This document shows, piece by piece, positions 10,873-19,278 of a stretch of DNA of 64,000 bases. Made by a program: the position numbers and the translations under genes. Source of the stretch: Candidatus Kaistia colombiensis (lineage in GTDB: Bacteria > Pseudomonadota > Alphaproteobacteria > Rhizobiales > Kaistiaceae); the NCBI GenBank assembly GCA_029203105.1, contig CP119318.1:4292501-4356500 (forward strand). Direction: 5' to 3'. Position 1 is the first letter of the stretch. Each line of letters begins with the position of its first letter. Below the pieces are notes generated by a model. It did no database searches, was not told the origin of the DNA, and saw nothing but the letters and a program-made list of their open reading frames with translations.

Positions 10873-11103
10873 ATGGCCGAGATCGACGCCGGGGAAGCTC
10901 TTGCGAGCCGCATCGAGGCGCTGGAAATCCGTATCGCCTATCAGGACGAGACGATCGAGGACCTGAACAACGCGATCACCGCGCAGTGGAAACAGGTCGA
11001 CCTGTTGACCCGCAAGATCGCGCAACTGACCGAGCAATTGCACGAGACGACCGAACAGATCGGTCGCCCCGGCCTGCCCGAACCACCGCCGCCGCATTAT
11101 TGA
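10873..11103 (+). CDS. slyX: SlyX family protein
   Basis: A 76-residue coiled-coil protein. ATG 10873 is preceded by a strong AAGGAGG (10861-10867). The sequence shows the family pattern: ASRIEALEIRIAYQDETIED then LNNAITAQWKQVDLLTRKIA, and it ends in PEPPPPHY, the conserved SlyX tail. SlyX is widespread in proteobacteria; its function remains undefined, although the name comes from linkage to a peptidyl-prolyl isomerase gene (slyD) in E. coli. It follows the sigma factor by 70 bp but need not belong to that cassette. Confidence 0.9.
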   Translation: MAEIDAGEALASRIEALEIRIAYQDETIEDLNNAITAQWKQVDLLTRKIAQLTEQLHETTEQIGRPGLPEPPPPHY

Positions 11104-11119
11104 AACTTCCCGCCTTCGC

Positions 11120-11587
11120 TCAGGTGGCGTAGGCGACGATCCAGAGCGCCAGCGCGATGGCGATGCCGTCCTCGAGCAGGGCGATCGGCAGGTCCTTGCC
11201 GCCCGTCGCGGCGACCAGGCTCCGGCGCGCCTCATAGCCGCCCAGTGTGCCGATGACCGCGCCGATCGCGCCGGCGATCAGGCCGACGATCCAGGCGCCG
11301 CCGGCGAAGCCGAGCGCCGCGCCGCAGACGGCGCCCATGAAGATGCGGGTGGCGAACTGGACCGGCACCTTGCGGCTCGGCGTGGAAGGCAGCTGGTCGG
11401 TAATCATCTCGGCGATGGCGAGCAGCGTCAGGATCAGCGGCGCCAGCCAATGGCTCAGGAAGGAGAGCCAGCTGCCGTCGAGGTTGATCCAGCCGAGATA
11501 GGCCGCCCAACTGATGGCCGCCGGCGCGGTCATCGCGCGCAGTCCGGCGACGACGCCGATCAGAACGGCCAGGACATAGATCAACAT
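11120..11587 (-). CDS. DUF4126 family membrane protein
   Basis: A 155-residue protein with about four hydrophobic helices. ATG 11587 is supported by GAGGGGG six bases upstream; the longer upstream frame lacks coding character. It begins MLIYVLAVLIGVVAGLRAMT, carries APAAISWAAYLGWI near residue 24 and LPSTPSRKVPVQFATRIFMG near 65, and has a glycine-rich helix (GLIAGAIGAVIGTLGGYEARR). These features match DUF4126, an uncharacterised integral-membrane family. It is convergent with slyX and stands alone. Confidence 0.85.
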   Translation of the reverse strand: MLIYVLAVLIGVVAGLRAMTAPAAISWAAYLGWINLDGSWLSFLSHWLAPLILTLLAIAEMITDQLPSTPSRKVPVQFATRIFMGAVCGAALGFAGGAWIVGLIAGAIGAVIGTLGGYEARRSLVAATGGKDLPIALLEDGIAIALALWIVAYAT

Positions 11588-11738
11588 GCGATCCCCCTCG
11601 GTTGCCGACAACCATAGGTGACGGATTCCTCCGCACCCCGACAGAGAAATGTTCAACGTTGGAAAGAAATCACCGGATCTGGCCGGATGATGCCACGCCC
11701 CGATCCATCGCAAGCGGACGCACAGGAGAGACGGCATG

Positions 11739-11761
11739 AAAAAGCCGGCAAAGATGCCGGC
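11739..11761 (-). terminator. Rho-independent terminator of the minCDE operon
   Basis: On the minus strand a GCCGGC stem (pairing 11756-11761 with 11744-11749) is followed by TTTTT. It lies directly after the minE stop codon. Confidence 0.75.
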
Positions 11762-11770
11762 CTTCTGGTT

Positions 11771-12055
11771 TCAGGCTGCTGCCTCGGTGTCCTCTTTGCG
11801 CCGCTGGCGGACCGGGTTCGGCAGCTCGATCTCGACCTCGAGGGTCGAGACGGCTTCGGCCCGCTGCATCTTCACCTGGACCTTGTCGGCCGGGATGTCG
11901 ACGTGGCGGGCGATGACGCCGAGGATCTCTTCGCGCAGCTTGGCGATCAGATCGCTGGCGCCGGCCGAGACCCGCTCGTGCTGCAGCAGGATCTGCAGCC
12001 GGTCGCGCGCCACCGGCGCTGAGCGCGACGGCTTGAAGAAGTTGAAGATCGTCAT
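11771..12055 (-). CDS. minE: Cell division topological specificity factor MinE
   Basis: A 94-residue partner of MinD. The N-terminal MinD-interacting helix region reads TIFNFFKPSRSAPVARDRLQ with the conserved ARDRLQILL, and the C-terminal dimerisation domain includes EILGVIARHVDIPADKVQVK. MinE drives the pole-to-pole oscillation of MinD by stimulating its ATPase and stripping it from the membrane, which confines MinC inhibition to the poles. Its ATG overlaps the minD stop codon by four bases, so the two are translationally coupled. Length is normal for the family. Confidence 0.97.
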   Translation of the reverse strand: MTIFNFFKPSRSAPVARDRLQILLQHERVSAGASDLIAKLREEILGVIARHVDIPADKVQVKMQRAEAVSTLEVEIELPNPVRQRRKEDTEAAA

Positions 12056-12867
12056 GCAGCCCTCCGACCGAAAAGCTTGCTCATGAAGCCGCGCCGGTCT
12101 GCCGGGACGACCATCGGGATGTTCTCGCCCTCGAGGCGGCGGGCCGCGTCGAGATAGGCGCGCGCCGGGGCGCTGTCGGTATCGACCAGCGTGACCGGGC
12201 AGCCGACGTTCGAGGCGTTCAGCACGGCCTCGCTTTCGGGAATGATGCCGAGCAGCGGGATCGACAGGATCTCGAGAACGTCTTCGACCTTCAGCATCTG
12301 GCCGCGCTCGGCCCGCGCTGCGTCGTAGCGGGTCAGCAGGAGATGCTTCTCCATGTATTCGCCGCGCTCGGCCTTGAGCGTCTTCGAATCGAGCATGCCG
12401 ATGATGCGATCGGAATCGCGCACCGACGACACTTCCGGATTGGTGACGACGATGGCGACGTCGGCATGGCGCATGGCGAGCATGGCGCCGCGCTCGATGC
12501 CGGCCGGGCTGTCGCAGACGACCCAGTCGAAATGCGAGCGCAGCTCTTCCATGACGCGGGCGACGCCCTCTTCGGTCAGCGCATCCTTGTCGCGCGTCTG
12601 CGAGGCGGGAAGCACATAGAGCGTGTCGAGCCGCTTGTCGCGGATCAGCGCCTGCTGCAGCTTCGCCTCGCCCTGGACCACGTTGATCAGGTCGTAGACG
12701 ACGCGGCGCTCGGCGCCCATGACGAGGTCGAGATTGCGCAGGCCGACGTCGAAGTCGACGACGGCCACCCGCTGGCCGGACAGGGCCAGTGCGGCGCCGA
12801 TGGCGGCGGTGGACGTCGTCTTGCCAACGCCGCCCTTGCCCGATGTCACAACGAGAACCTGAGACAT
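12052..12867 (-). CDS. minD: Septum site-determining ATPase MinD
   Basis: A 271-residue ParA/MinD-family ATPase. The deviant Walker A is KGGVGKTTSTAAIGAALA at residues 10-17 onward; DFDVGLRNLDLVMG is the switch I region, and SPAGIE near 120 is the Walker B/switch II region. An amphipathic membrane-targeting helix would be expected at the C-terminus, and FMSKLFGRR fits. MinD recruits MinC to the membrane to block FtsZ assembly and is displaced by MinE. It lies 20 bp after minC, overlaps minE by four bases, and ends before a terminator. Confidence 0.98.
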   Translation of the reverse strand: MSQVLVVTSGKGGVGKTTSTAAIGAALALSGQRVAVVDFDVGLRNLDLVMGAERRVVYDLINVVQGEAKLQQALIRDKRLDTLYVLPASQTRDKDALTEEGVARVMEELRSHFDWVVCDSPAGIERGAMLAMRHADVAIVVTNPEVSSVRDSDRIIGMLDSKTLKAERGEYMEKHLLLTRYDAARAERGQMLKVEDVLEILSIPLLGIIPESEAVLNASNVGCPVTLVDTDSAPARAYLDAARRLEGENIPMVVPADRRGFMSKLFGRRAA

Positions 12868-12887
12868 TGCTTCTGCTCCTTGCTGGC

Positions 12888-13592
12888 TCAGGCCAGCGCC
12901 GCCATGTTCATCTTGTCATTTGCGAGCCAAGCCTGGACCGCGCGGCCGCGCAGGCCCGGGTCCAGGTCGTCGGCAGTCTGGTAGAGGCCGTCTATGGCGA
13001 TCAGCTCGGCCTCGAATTTCTGGCAGAAAATCCGCGCCGCCGCGTTGCCGGTCGACCCGGCGATGGCGCGGCCGCGCAGCGTGCCATAGATATGGATCGA
13101 ATTGCCGGCGATGATCTCCGCGCCGGAAGCGACCGAACCCACCACGGTCACGTCGCCCTGCGGGAAGATGATCGACTGCCCGGAACGGACCGGCGTCTCG
13201 ATCAGCAGCGACGGGACCGCGCGGTCGACGAAGCTGTTCTGCCTGGGTGGCTCGGCGGACGGCTTGTGTAGGATTTCGGTCTGCTTGCCACCACTAACCG
13301 ACGGCGGCATGCCGAAGCCGAGCCAGGACGGATCGGCGCCCTCGACCCCCATCACCTTGATCTCGCGCTCGTAGAGCATGGCGATCAGCTCTGCGAAGTC
13401 GCGCTTGGTGATGGCGAGGCCGGTGACGTCGAGAATGACGGGGCGACTGGCGAAGTAGCCCTCGGAACGCTTGGATAGCTTGTCGAGTTCAGCCAGCCAA
13501 TCGGCCAGCGGAAGCTCGGGCGCCAGCACGGTGGCGAGGAAGGATCTTCCCCGGAACCGGATCGCTGCGCGTTGTTTGGAAGCGGGAGTAGC
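12888..13592 (-). CDS. minC: Septum site-determining protein MinC
   Basis: The FtsZ-assembly inhibitor of the Min system. I start it at GTG 13592 (VATPASKQRAAIRFRG), giving 234 residues, close to E. coli MinC (231). The longer frame would begin inside the CtrA-type box at 13640-13655 and add 22 unconserved residues. The N-terminal FtsZ-binding domain spans about residues 10-105 and the C-terminal beta-helical domain about 125-228 (VRSGQSIIFPQGDVTVVGSV, ASGAEIIAGNSIHIYGTLRG, then GRAIAGSTGNAAARIF), which dimerises and binds MinD. First gene of minCDE. Confidence 0.95.
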   Translation of the reverse strand, partial: ATPASKQRAAIRFRGRSFLATVLAPELPLADWLAELDKLSKRSEGYFASRPVILDVTGLAITKRDFAELIAMLYEREIKVMGVEGADPSWLGFGMPPSVSGGKQTEILHKPSAEPPRQNSFVDRAVPSLLIETPVRSGQSIIFPQGDVTVVGSVASGAEIIAGNSIHIYGTLRGRAIAGSTGNAAARIFCQKFEAELIAIDGLYQTADDLDPGLRGRAVQAWLANDKMNMAALA

Positions 13593-13639
13593 CACGGTCG
13601 CTGTTTGCCTTCTGTTAAGCAATGTGTGCGACACGCTGG

Positions 13640-13655
13640 TTAACGAGTGGTTAAC
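13640..13655. promoter_or_regulatory. CtrA-type box upstream of minCDE
   Basis: TTAA-N7-TTAAC on the plus strand (TTAACGAGTGGTTAAC), also reading TTAA-N7-TTAA on the minus strand. This matches the full CtrA consensus of alphaproteobacteria, 48 bp upstream of the chosen minC start. CtrA is reported to bind the minCDE promoter in Sinorhizobium meliloti, so cell-cycle control of Min is plausible here. Confidence 0.7.
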
Positions 13656-13941
13656 CACGTCCGGCCCGTTAAGGGTTTGGCGGGCAAAAGGTGAGGAATT
13701 CCGAGGGGGTTAGGCCTTGCAAAAAAATCTGAGTTGCAGGCCTCCGCGTCATCAACAAGGGCGCGAAAAGCCGCTCGTTTCCTAACTTTCCCTGCGCGGC
13801 GCTGCGTCATCCGCCGACGCGCCCGGCGCGCCTGAAACGCCCCGAGGGCGAATCGATTGCTAGGTCCGGCGAGGGGCTACGTTAACGTTTGTCCCCGCGA
13901 CCGGCGAGCAATCGCAGGGAACAGTTTCCGGTGGCCAAGCC

Positions 13942-15000
13942 TTACGCCACCGGCGCCGTCGCCGCCTTGGCGGCAAGCGCCCTCTTCACTTCCGGCACGA
14001 CCTTGGTGCCGAACAGCTCGATCGACTTCAGCATCTTGTCATGCGGCAGCGTGCCGACGCTGAACTGGATCAGGAAGCGGTCGTGGTTGAAGAGTTCGTG
14101 CTGGTAGAGGATCTTCTCCGCCACCTCGGATGGGCTGCCGATGAACAGCGCCCCATGCAACCGGCGCTGCGCCTCGAACTGGCCGCGCGTCGTCGGCGGC
14201 CAGCCGCGCTCCTTGCCGAGCTTGGTCATGACGGCGGCGAAGGGCGGATAGGCGATATCGGCGGCATCCTGCGACGTCTCGGCGACGAAACCGTGCGAAT
14301 TGATGCCGACCCGCAGTTGGGCGGGGTCGATCCCGGCTTCCTGCCCGGCACGATGATAGAGTTCGACCAGCGGCTGGAAGTGCGCCGGGTTGCCGCCGAT
14401 GATGGCGATCGCCAGCGGCAGGCCGAGCACGCCGGCGCGCACGACCGATTGCGGCGTGCCGCCGACGGCGATCCAGACCGGCAGCGGATCCTGTACCGGA
14501 CGCGGATAGACGCCGAGATCCTGGAGGGCCGCGCGATGGCCGCCGGGCCAATTGACCCGCTCGCTGTCGCGCAGACGCAGTAGCAGTTCGAGGTTTTCGG
14601 CGAACAGCGCGTCGTAGTCGGCGAGGTCGAAACCGAACAGCGGAAAGGATTCGATGAACGAGCCACGCCCGGCCATGATTTCGGCACGGCCGTTCGACAC
14701 CAGATCGAGCGTCGAGAAGCGCTGGAAAACACGCACCGGATCATCGGAGGAAAGCACCGTGACCGCACTGCTCAGCCGGATGGTCTTCGTCCGCGCCGCC
14801 GCCGCCGCCAGAACGACGTCGGGGGCGGAGATCAGATAGTCCGGACGGTGATGTTCGCCGAGCCCGAAAACGTCGAGGCCGACCTGGTCGGCCAGTTCGA
14901 TCTCCTCGATCAGGTTGCGCATCCGCTCGGCCGGATCGAGCCGCACACCCGTGGTCGGGTCGGGCATATTGTCGCCGAAGGTGTAGGTCCCGAATTCCAT
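13942..15000 (-). CDS. LLM class flavin-dependent oxidoreductase (luciferase-like)
   Basis: A 352-residue TIM-barrel monooxygenase of the bacterial luciferase-like superfamily. ATG 15000 has GAGGTG six bases upstream; an earlier frame start is not supported. It begins MEFGTYTFGDN; GLDVFGLGEHHRPDY near residue 50 and STLDLVSNGRAEIMAGRGSF near 110 are the family signatures, and VWIAVGGTPQSVVRAGVLGL near 185 is a typical flavin-binding region. Such enzymes oxidise small organics with FMNH2 or use F420. No flavin reductase gene is adjacent, so the substrate is unknown. Confidence 0.9.
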   Translation of the reverse strand: MEFGTYTFGDNMPDPTTGVRLDPAERMRNLIEEIELADQVGLDVFGLGEHHRPDYLISAPDVVLAAAAARTKTIRLSSAVTVLSSDDPVRVFQRFSTLDLVSNGRAEIMAGRGSFIESFPLFGFDLADYDALFAENLELLLRLRDSERVNWPGGHRAALQDLGVYPRPVQDPLPVWIAVGGTPQSVVRAGVLGLPLAIAIIGGNPAHFQPLVELYHRAGQEAGIDPAQLRVGINSHGFVAETSQDAADIAYPPFAAVMTKLGKERGWPPTTRGQFEAQRRLHGALFIGSPSEVAEKILYQHELFNHDRFLIQFSVGTLPHDKMLKSIELFGTKVVPEVKRALAAKAATAPVA

Positions 15001-15224
15001 TCTCATCACCTCGCCGGGTGGCGTCGTGGCGAAAATGCCCGGATCGCCCCGTTTCGCGGCAGATATGGCAACCCGCCGCCGGATTGTCAGCCCCGACGCA
15101 GGAAGACGCATCGTCAACCAAAACGAGCCCGCCCCTTCCGCAACGGCGTCAGGGCCACGGCTTTTGGTTGCCGCCTTGCCCCGCATCCCCTAAATGACGG
15201 GTTCCCCAATCGGCTGAAAGACGC

Positions 15225-15998
15225 ATGATGGCTGAAATCGAGAAGAGCGCCGAGAAGAAGCAACCGTCCAAGGACGGTCTCGGCGGCACCATCCGCGTCT
15301 TCGCCGAAGCGCTGATCATCGCGCTGATCGTGCGCACTTTCCTGTTCCAGCCGTTCGAGATTCCGTCGGGTTCGTTGATCCCGACGCTGGAGATCGGCGA
15401 CTATCTGTTCGTCTCCAAATACTCCTACGGCTATTCGCGCTACTCGTTCCCGTTCGGCATGGGTCCGTTCGAGGGCCGTATCTGGGGTTCGGAACCCAAT
15501 CAGGGCGACATCGTCGTCTTCAAGGGACCGAAGGACAATTCGACCGACTTCATCAAGCGCGTCATCGGCAAACCCGGCGACACGGTGCAGATGATCGACG
15601 GCCGGCTCTACATCAACGACAAGATCGTCGAGCGTCGGCCAATCGAGCCGTACGAGACCAAGGACTTCTTCGGCAACACGATCTCCGCGCCGCGCTACGA
15701 GGAGACGCTGCCAAGCGGCGTCACGCACCAGATCATCGAGATCGAGGGCGACCGCGGCTCGTTCGACAACACGCCGAAATACGAGGTTCCGCCGGGCCAT
15801 CTGTTCATGATGGGCGACAACCGCGACAATTCGGCGGATTCGCGCGACATGCAGTCGATGGGCTTCGTCCCGAACGAGAATGTCGAGGGCAAGGCGCGCT
15901 GGGTGTTCTTCTCGATCGACGAAGGGTCGCGCGTCTGGGAATTCTGGAAGTGGCCGTGGTCGATCCGCTGGAACCGCCTCTTCACCTCGATCACCTGA
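15225..15998 (+). CDS. lepB: Signal peptidase I
   Basis: A 257-residue type I leader peptidase. One transmembrane helix spans about residues 25-45 (FAEALIIALIVRTFLF). The catalytic serine lies in EIPSGSLIPTLEIGDYLFVS near residue 50, and the catalytic lysine in FIKRVIGKPGDTVQ near 110. GDNRDNSADSRDM near 205 is box E. The residue after the nucleophile is leucine, where most homologues have methionine (SGSM). It is the enzyme that removes signal peptides from exported proteins. In many rhizobia lepB is followed by rnc and era; here an MFS gene follows, so a second lepB elsewhere is possible. Confidence 0.96.
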   Translation: MMAEIEKSAEKKQPSKDGLGGTIRVFAEALIIALIVRTFLFQPFEIPSGSLIPTLEIGDYLFVSKYSYGYSRYSFPFGMGPFEGRIWGSEPNQGDIVVFKGPKDNSTDFIKRVIGKPGDTVQMIDGRLYINDKIVERRPIEPYETKDFFGNTISAPRYEETLPSGVTHQIIEIEGDRGSFDNTPKYEVPPGHLFMMGDNRDNSADSRDMQSMGFVPNENVEGKARWVFFSIDEGSRVWEFWKWPWSIRWNRLFTSIT

Positions 15999-16035
15999 CA
16001 GGTTGCGCGGGGCCGCTCCCGCGCTTGGTCGAGCC

Positions 16036-16082
16036 GCATTGCAAAATGCGATGACCGGCGATTTGTGCATTGCAAAATGCAC
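16036..16082. promoter_or_regulatory. Twin inverted-repeat operators before the MFS gene
   Basis: The 14-mer GCATTGCAAAATGC, itself a dyad (GCATT-GCAA-AATGC), occurs twice at 16036-16049 and 16067-16080, 31 bp apart, about three helical turns. The second copy extends to a perfect 18-bp dyad (GTGCATT-GCAA-AATGCAC, 16065-16082). The sites lie 73-119 bp upstream of the MFS start, which is a natural place for a repressor or LysR-type activator. No regulator gene is adjacent. Confidence 0.7.
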
Positions 16083-16154
16083 GGATCGGCGGTCACACTT
16101 GAGATGGCGACGCCTTCGCCACCGCCCTGATTGATCCTCACCGCCGGACCACCC

Positions 16155-17324
16155 ATGCCGATCGCACTCTTCGCCCTGGCCATTGCCTCGTTCGGCATCG
16201 GCACGACTGAATTCGTCATCATGGGGCTGCTGCCGGAAGTGGCGGCGGATCTCGGCGTTTCGATCCCGAGCGCCGGCTTGCTGATCACCGGTTATGCCAT
16301 TGGCGTCGTCATTGGCGGCCCGATCATCGTTCTCGCCACGTCGCGACTGCCGCGCAAGATCACGCTGGTCGGACTGGCGATGCTGTTCGTCGTCGGCAAT
16401 CTGTTCTGCGCCGTCGCGCCCACCTACGGGCTGCTGATGGCCGCGCGCGTCTTTACCGCCTTCGGTCATGGCGCCTTCTTCGGCATCGGCGCCGTCGTCG
16501 CCGGCACGCTGGTGCCGCGCAACCAGCGCGCGCAGGCGATGGCGCTGGTCTTCGCCGGCCTGACGCTCGCCAACATCCTCGGCGTCCCCGGCGGCACCGC
16601 GCTTGGCCAGATCGCCGGCTGGCGCGCGACCTTCTGGGCCGTCGTCGTCATCGGCCTGGTCTCCGTCGCCGCCATCATCGCCTGGGTCCCCTCGGACCGA
16701 GGCGCCACCGCGCCGCCAAGCCTGATGCGCGAATTCGCGGTATTCAAGCGGCTGCAGGTCTGGCTCGCCATGGCGGTCAGCGTCCTCGCGGCGGGCGCGA
16801 CGTTCGCCTGCTTCACCTATATCGCGCCGATCCTGCAGACAGTGACCGGACTGGAACCGCACCAGATCACCTGGGTTCTGCTGCTGTTCGGCGTCGGCAT
16901 CACCATCGGCAACCTGATCGGCGGCCGCCTTGCCGACTGGAAGCTGATGCCGACAATCCTGGGCGCGCTCACCGCGCTGATCGTCGTGCTGGCGCAGTTC
17001 AGCTACACCAGCCATTCGGTCGTCGGCGCCTGCGCCAGCGTGTTCGTTTGGGGCTGCGTGATGTTCATCCTGATCGCGCCGCTGCAAATGCGCGTCATCG
17101 AGTGTGCCGGCGAAGCGCCCAACCTGGCGTCGACGCTCAATCAGGGCGCGTTCAACGTGGGCAATGCAGGAGGCGCCTGGGTCGGCGGACTCGCCATCAC
17201 CATGGGTGCGGGCTACGACAAGCTACCGCTTGTCGGCGCGGCGCTGACCGTCGTGGCGCTCCTCGTCGCAATGCTGTCCTGGAATCTCGGCAGACAGCCG
17301 GTGGCTGCCGTTTCCGCCGACTGA
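16155..17324 (+). CDS. MFS transporter, DHA1 family (AraJ/YdhP-like)
   Basis: A 389-residue major facilitator with about twelve hydrophobic helices. It starts at ATG 16155 (MPIALFALAIASFGIGTTEF). The first helix motif FGIGTTEFVIMGLLPEVA is diagnostic of the AraJ/YdhP-like DHA1 group, and LVPRNQRAQAMALVFAGLTL and LNQGAFNVGNAGGAWVGGL are further family segments. Members export sugars, purine analogues or drugs by proton antiport. Twin dyads just upstream suggest inducible control. The substrate cannot be deduced. Confidence 0.92.
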   Translation: MPIALFALAIASFGIGTTEFVIMGLLPEVAADLGVSIPSAGLLITGYAIGVVIGGPIIVLATSRLPRKITLVGLAMLFVVGNLFCAVAPTYGLLMAARVFTAFGHGAFFGIGAVVAGTLVPRNQRAQAMALVFAGLTLANILGVPGGTALGQIAGWRATFWAVVVIGLVSVAAIIAWVPSDRGATAPPSLMREFAVFKRLQVWLAMAVSVLAAGATFACFTYIAPILQTVTGLEPHQITWVLLLFGVGITIGNLIGGRLADWKLMPTILGALTALIVVLAQFSYTSHSVVGACASVFVWGCVMFILIAPLQMRVIECAGEAPNLASTLNQGAFNVGNAGGAWVGGLAITMGAGYDKLPLVGAALTVVALLVAMLSWNLGRQPVAAVSAD

Positions 17325-17327
17325 GCT

Positions 17328-17519
17328 TCAGTCGGCCTGCCTCGCGACAAAGCGCAGATCCTGAAGGGTGGCGCCCAAGGATTGTGCGCCCAGCATCTGG
17401 CAGCGATGCGCTTCGGCCTGCGCAGCGACCGGATCGCTGCCGAACGCCGCGCTCGGCAACATGATCGCGACCCACACAGCCGCGACGGCCAGCAGATTAT
17501 CCGCGGTCAATCCAGACAT
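17328..17519 (-). CDS. Possible small secreted protein, hypothetical
   Basis: A 63-residue frame beginning MSGLTADNLLAVAAVWVAIM with a plausible signal peptide ending near PSAAFG, then a short polar part with one cysteine (EAHRCQMLGAQSLGAT). GGAG lies about ten bases upstream of the ATG. It converges on the MFS gene with a three-base gap. No homologue is recognised and the frame is short, so it is kept only as a possibility. Confidence 0.4.
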   Translation of the reverse strand: MSGLTADNLLAVAAVWVAIMLPSAAFGSDPVAAQAEAHRCQMLGAQSLGATLQDLRFVARQAD

Positions 17520-18029
17520 AGCCAATCTCCGCCCTGCCCTGCGATGCATCATTATCTAATACGGTCCCTGCCCGTGCGTTCCCGCCTCCGACATCAAATT
17601 TCCGTCAGGAGTTCGACCGCCATTCCGCATCGCCATATGCAGCCTTCATGCCAGATTGATGACAGGCTGCGGTTGCGCCGATGGCCGTTCGGGCGCCTCA
17701 AGCCACGCCTTCCTTATGGTAAGCCAAGCCTAGATAACAATAAAATTTTCGAGTCCAGTTGACCGAAGCAACCATGGCCTTACGTTAGGGAAGACTAGGC
17801 ATTGATTTTCTCTGGATGCTGAAGCATAGTTTCCACCGCACGGGCTTAGGACCCGACGGAGACTGGAAAAACGCGCGTCGGATGCTACAGCATCCGCGGG
17901 GCGGCTTGCGCGAGCGACCGCACGATATCGAGAAGACGCAGAGACCTTTCCCCGACAACCTGAGTGCCTGGAGTGCGCCGGTCGAGCGGAGCGACCGGTG
18001 AAGTGAAGAAGAATGGGAAAGGAACAGCG
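17520..18029. other. Gene-free stretch upstream of the cold-shock gene
   Basis: About 510 bp without a convincing gene. It includes an AT-rich patch near 17730-17755 (AACAATAAAATTTTC) and a hairpin of CGGATGCT with AGCATCCG at 17879-17896, which could belong to a long structured leader of the cold-shock mRNA. Such leaders are known for cspA-type genes; here this is inferred from position and the hairpin only. Confidence 0.45.
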
Positions 18030-18242
18030 ATGCGACAGACTGGTACAGTCAAGTTCTTCAATGCCTCGAAGGGCTTTGGCTTCATCACCCCCGACGATGG
18101 CGGCAAGGATGTGTTTGTGCACGTCACGGCGGTCGAGCGCTCGGGCATTTCGAACATGAATGACGGCATGCGGATCACGTTCGAGACCGAGCCCGACAAG
18201 CGCGGCAAGGGCCCGAAGGCAGTCGACCTGCAGCCGGGCTAG
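18030..18242 (+). CDS. Cold-shock protein, CspA family
   Basis: A 70-residue single cold-shock domain. The RNA-binding motifs RNP1 (KGFGFITPDD) and RNP2 (DVFVHVTAVE) are both intact; the start MRQTGTVKFFNASKG and the end KGPKAVDLQPG match the family. AAAGGAA precedes the ATG by about six bases. Such proteins bind single-stranded RNA or DNA and melt mRNA structure; several paralogues with different regulation are usual in rhizobia. It is monocistronic, bounded by a long leader region and a terminator. Confidence 0.95.
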   Translation: MRQTGTVKFFNASKGFGFITPDDGGKDVFVHVTAVERSGISNMNDGMRITFETEPDKRGKGPKAVDLQPG

Positions 18243-18272
18243 AGTTCTTCGCCATCGCGAATAGATGAGAAA

Positions 18273-18297
18273 GCCGCCGGCCCGTCCGGCGGCTTTT
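18273..18297 (+). terminator. Rho-independent terminator of the cold-shock gene
   Basis: GCCGCCGG (18273-18280) pairs with CCGGCGGC (18286-18293) and is followed by TTTT. It lies 31 bp after the stop codon. The remaining bases up to 18581 hold no recognisable feature. Confidence 0.9.
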
Positions 18298-18581
18298 GCG
18301 CGTTGGCCAGCCTCAAACGGCGGGCCCCGCCAAGCGTCCACAATTCCGACACGCCAGTGCTGGAAAAGGCATCGCGCAAACTCTTTGCCTGCCTATATAC
18401 TGATACTCAATGAAGATTCGCGCTGCTCTGCCGAGCACCGCCGTTGAGTTCGAAATGGAGACCGGATTTTCCGCGCGGGGCGGAGCGGCTCTTGCTCAAC
18501 AGGAGGGCTGGATCTGAAGATCTGCTTTCGGCAGTCGTTTTGTTGCGTTGCGTATCCCCCGATCAAGCGCGAGGGTCGGCC

Positions 18582-19085
18582 ATGAGCCTCATCGACTTCG
18601 AAACCGAAGACCGGCAATCCAACCCGGTTGATATGATCGAGCACATCGCAGGGCTCAATGATTGGAGCTTCGAGCGATCCGGCGACGACGAGATCACCAT
18701 CTCCATCGCCGGCGGCTGGTGCGATTATCACGTCTCCTTCTCCTGGATGGAGGACATGGAGGCCGTACATCTCGCCTGCGCCTTTGATCTGAAAGTGACG
18801 GAACCGCGCAAGACCGAGGTCATGCGGCTCTTGTCCCTGGTCAACGAACAGCTGTGGATCGGCCATTTCGACCTGTGGAGCAAGGAAGGCGTCGTCATGT
18901 ACCGGCAGACGCTGCTGTTGGCCGGCGGCGCAGAACCGAACAGCCGCCAGGTCGAAGGGCTGCTCGAAAACGCGATCGAGAGCTGCGAACGCTACTATCA
19001 GGCCTTCCAGTTCGTCGTCTGGGCCGGCAAGTCCGCGGCCGAGGCACTCGAGACCGTCCTGTTCGAGACGGTCGGCGAAGCCTGA
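18582..19085 (+). CDS. YbjN domain-containing protein
   Basis: A 167-residue protein of the YbjN (DUF1790) family, which adopts a fold like type III secretion chaperones. ATG 18582 follows GAGGG by seven bases. It begins SLIDFETEDRQSNPVDMIEH; ISIAGGWCDYHVSFSWMEDM and NEQLWIGHFDLWSKEGVVMY are the conserved segments. Its position just before proC is the arrangement seen in many alphaproteobacteria. The biochemical role is unknown; E. coli YbjN has been linked to stress and motility phenotypes. Confidence 0.92.
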   Translation: MSLIDFETEDRQSNPVDMIEHIAGLNDWSFERSGDDEITISIAGGWCDYHVSFSWMEDMEAVHLACAFDLKVTEPRKTEVMRLLSLVNEQLWIGHFDLWSKEGVVMYRQTLLLAGGAEPNSRQVEGLLENAIESCERYYQAFQFVVWAGKSAAEALETVLFETVGEA

Positions 19086-19278
19086 TCAATCCAGGCCGGC
19101 GCGTGCATGGACGCGCGCCGCCTTTTCTTCATGTCTTTGCGTGCTGCTTCACGAGCCGGTGCCGGAACGACGGCGCCAGATGACGGCGTCTGACCGTTCG
19201 TGGCGTGCGGCGGCTCTTTCGCCTGGGTCCGGAGCCACGTAGAGACAATCGTCGTCATTGAAGAACGAGCGCTTCCGC

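Noticed and set aside
15114..17087. A 657-residue minus-strand frame across lepB and the MFS gene
   Set aside because: Antisense to two well-supported genes and with strongly biased composition.
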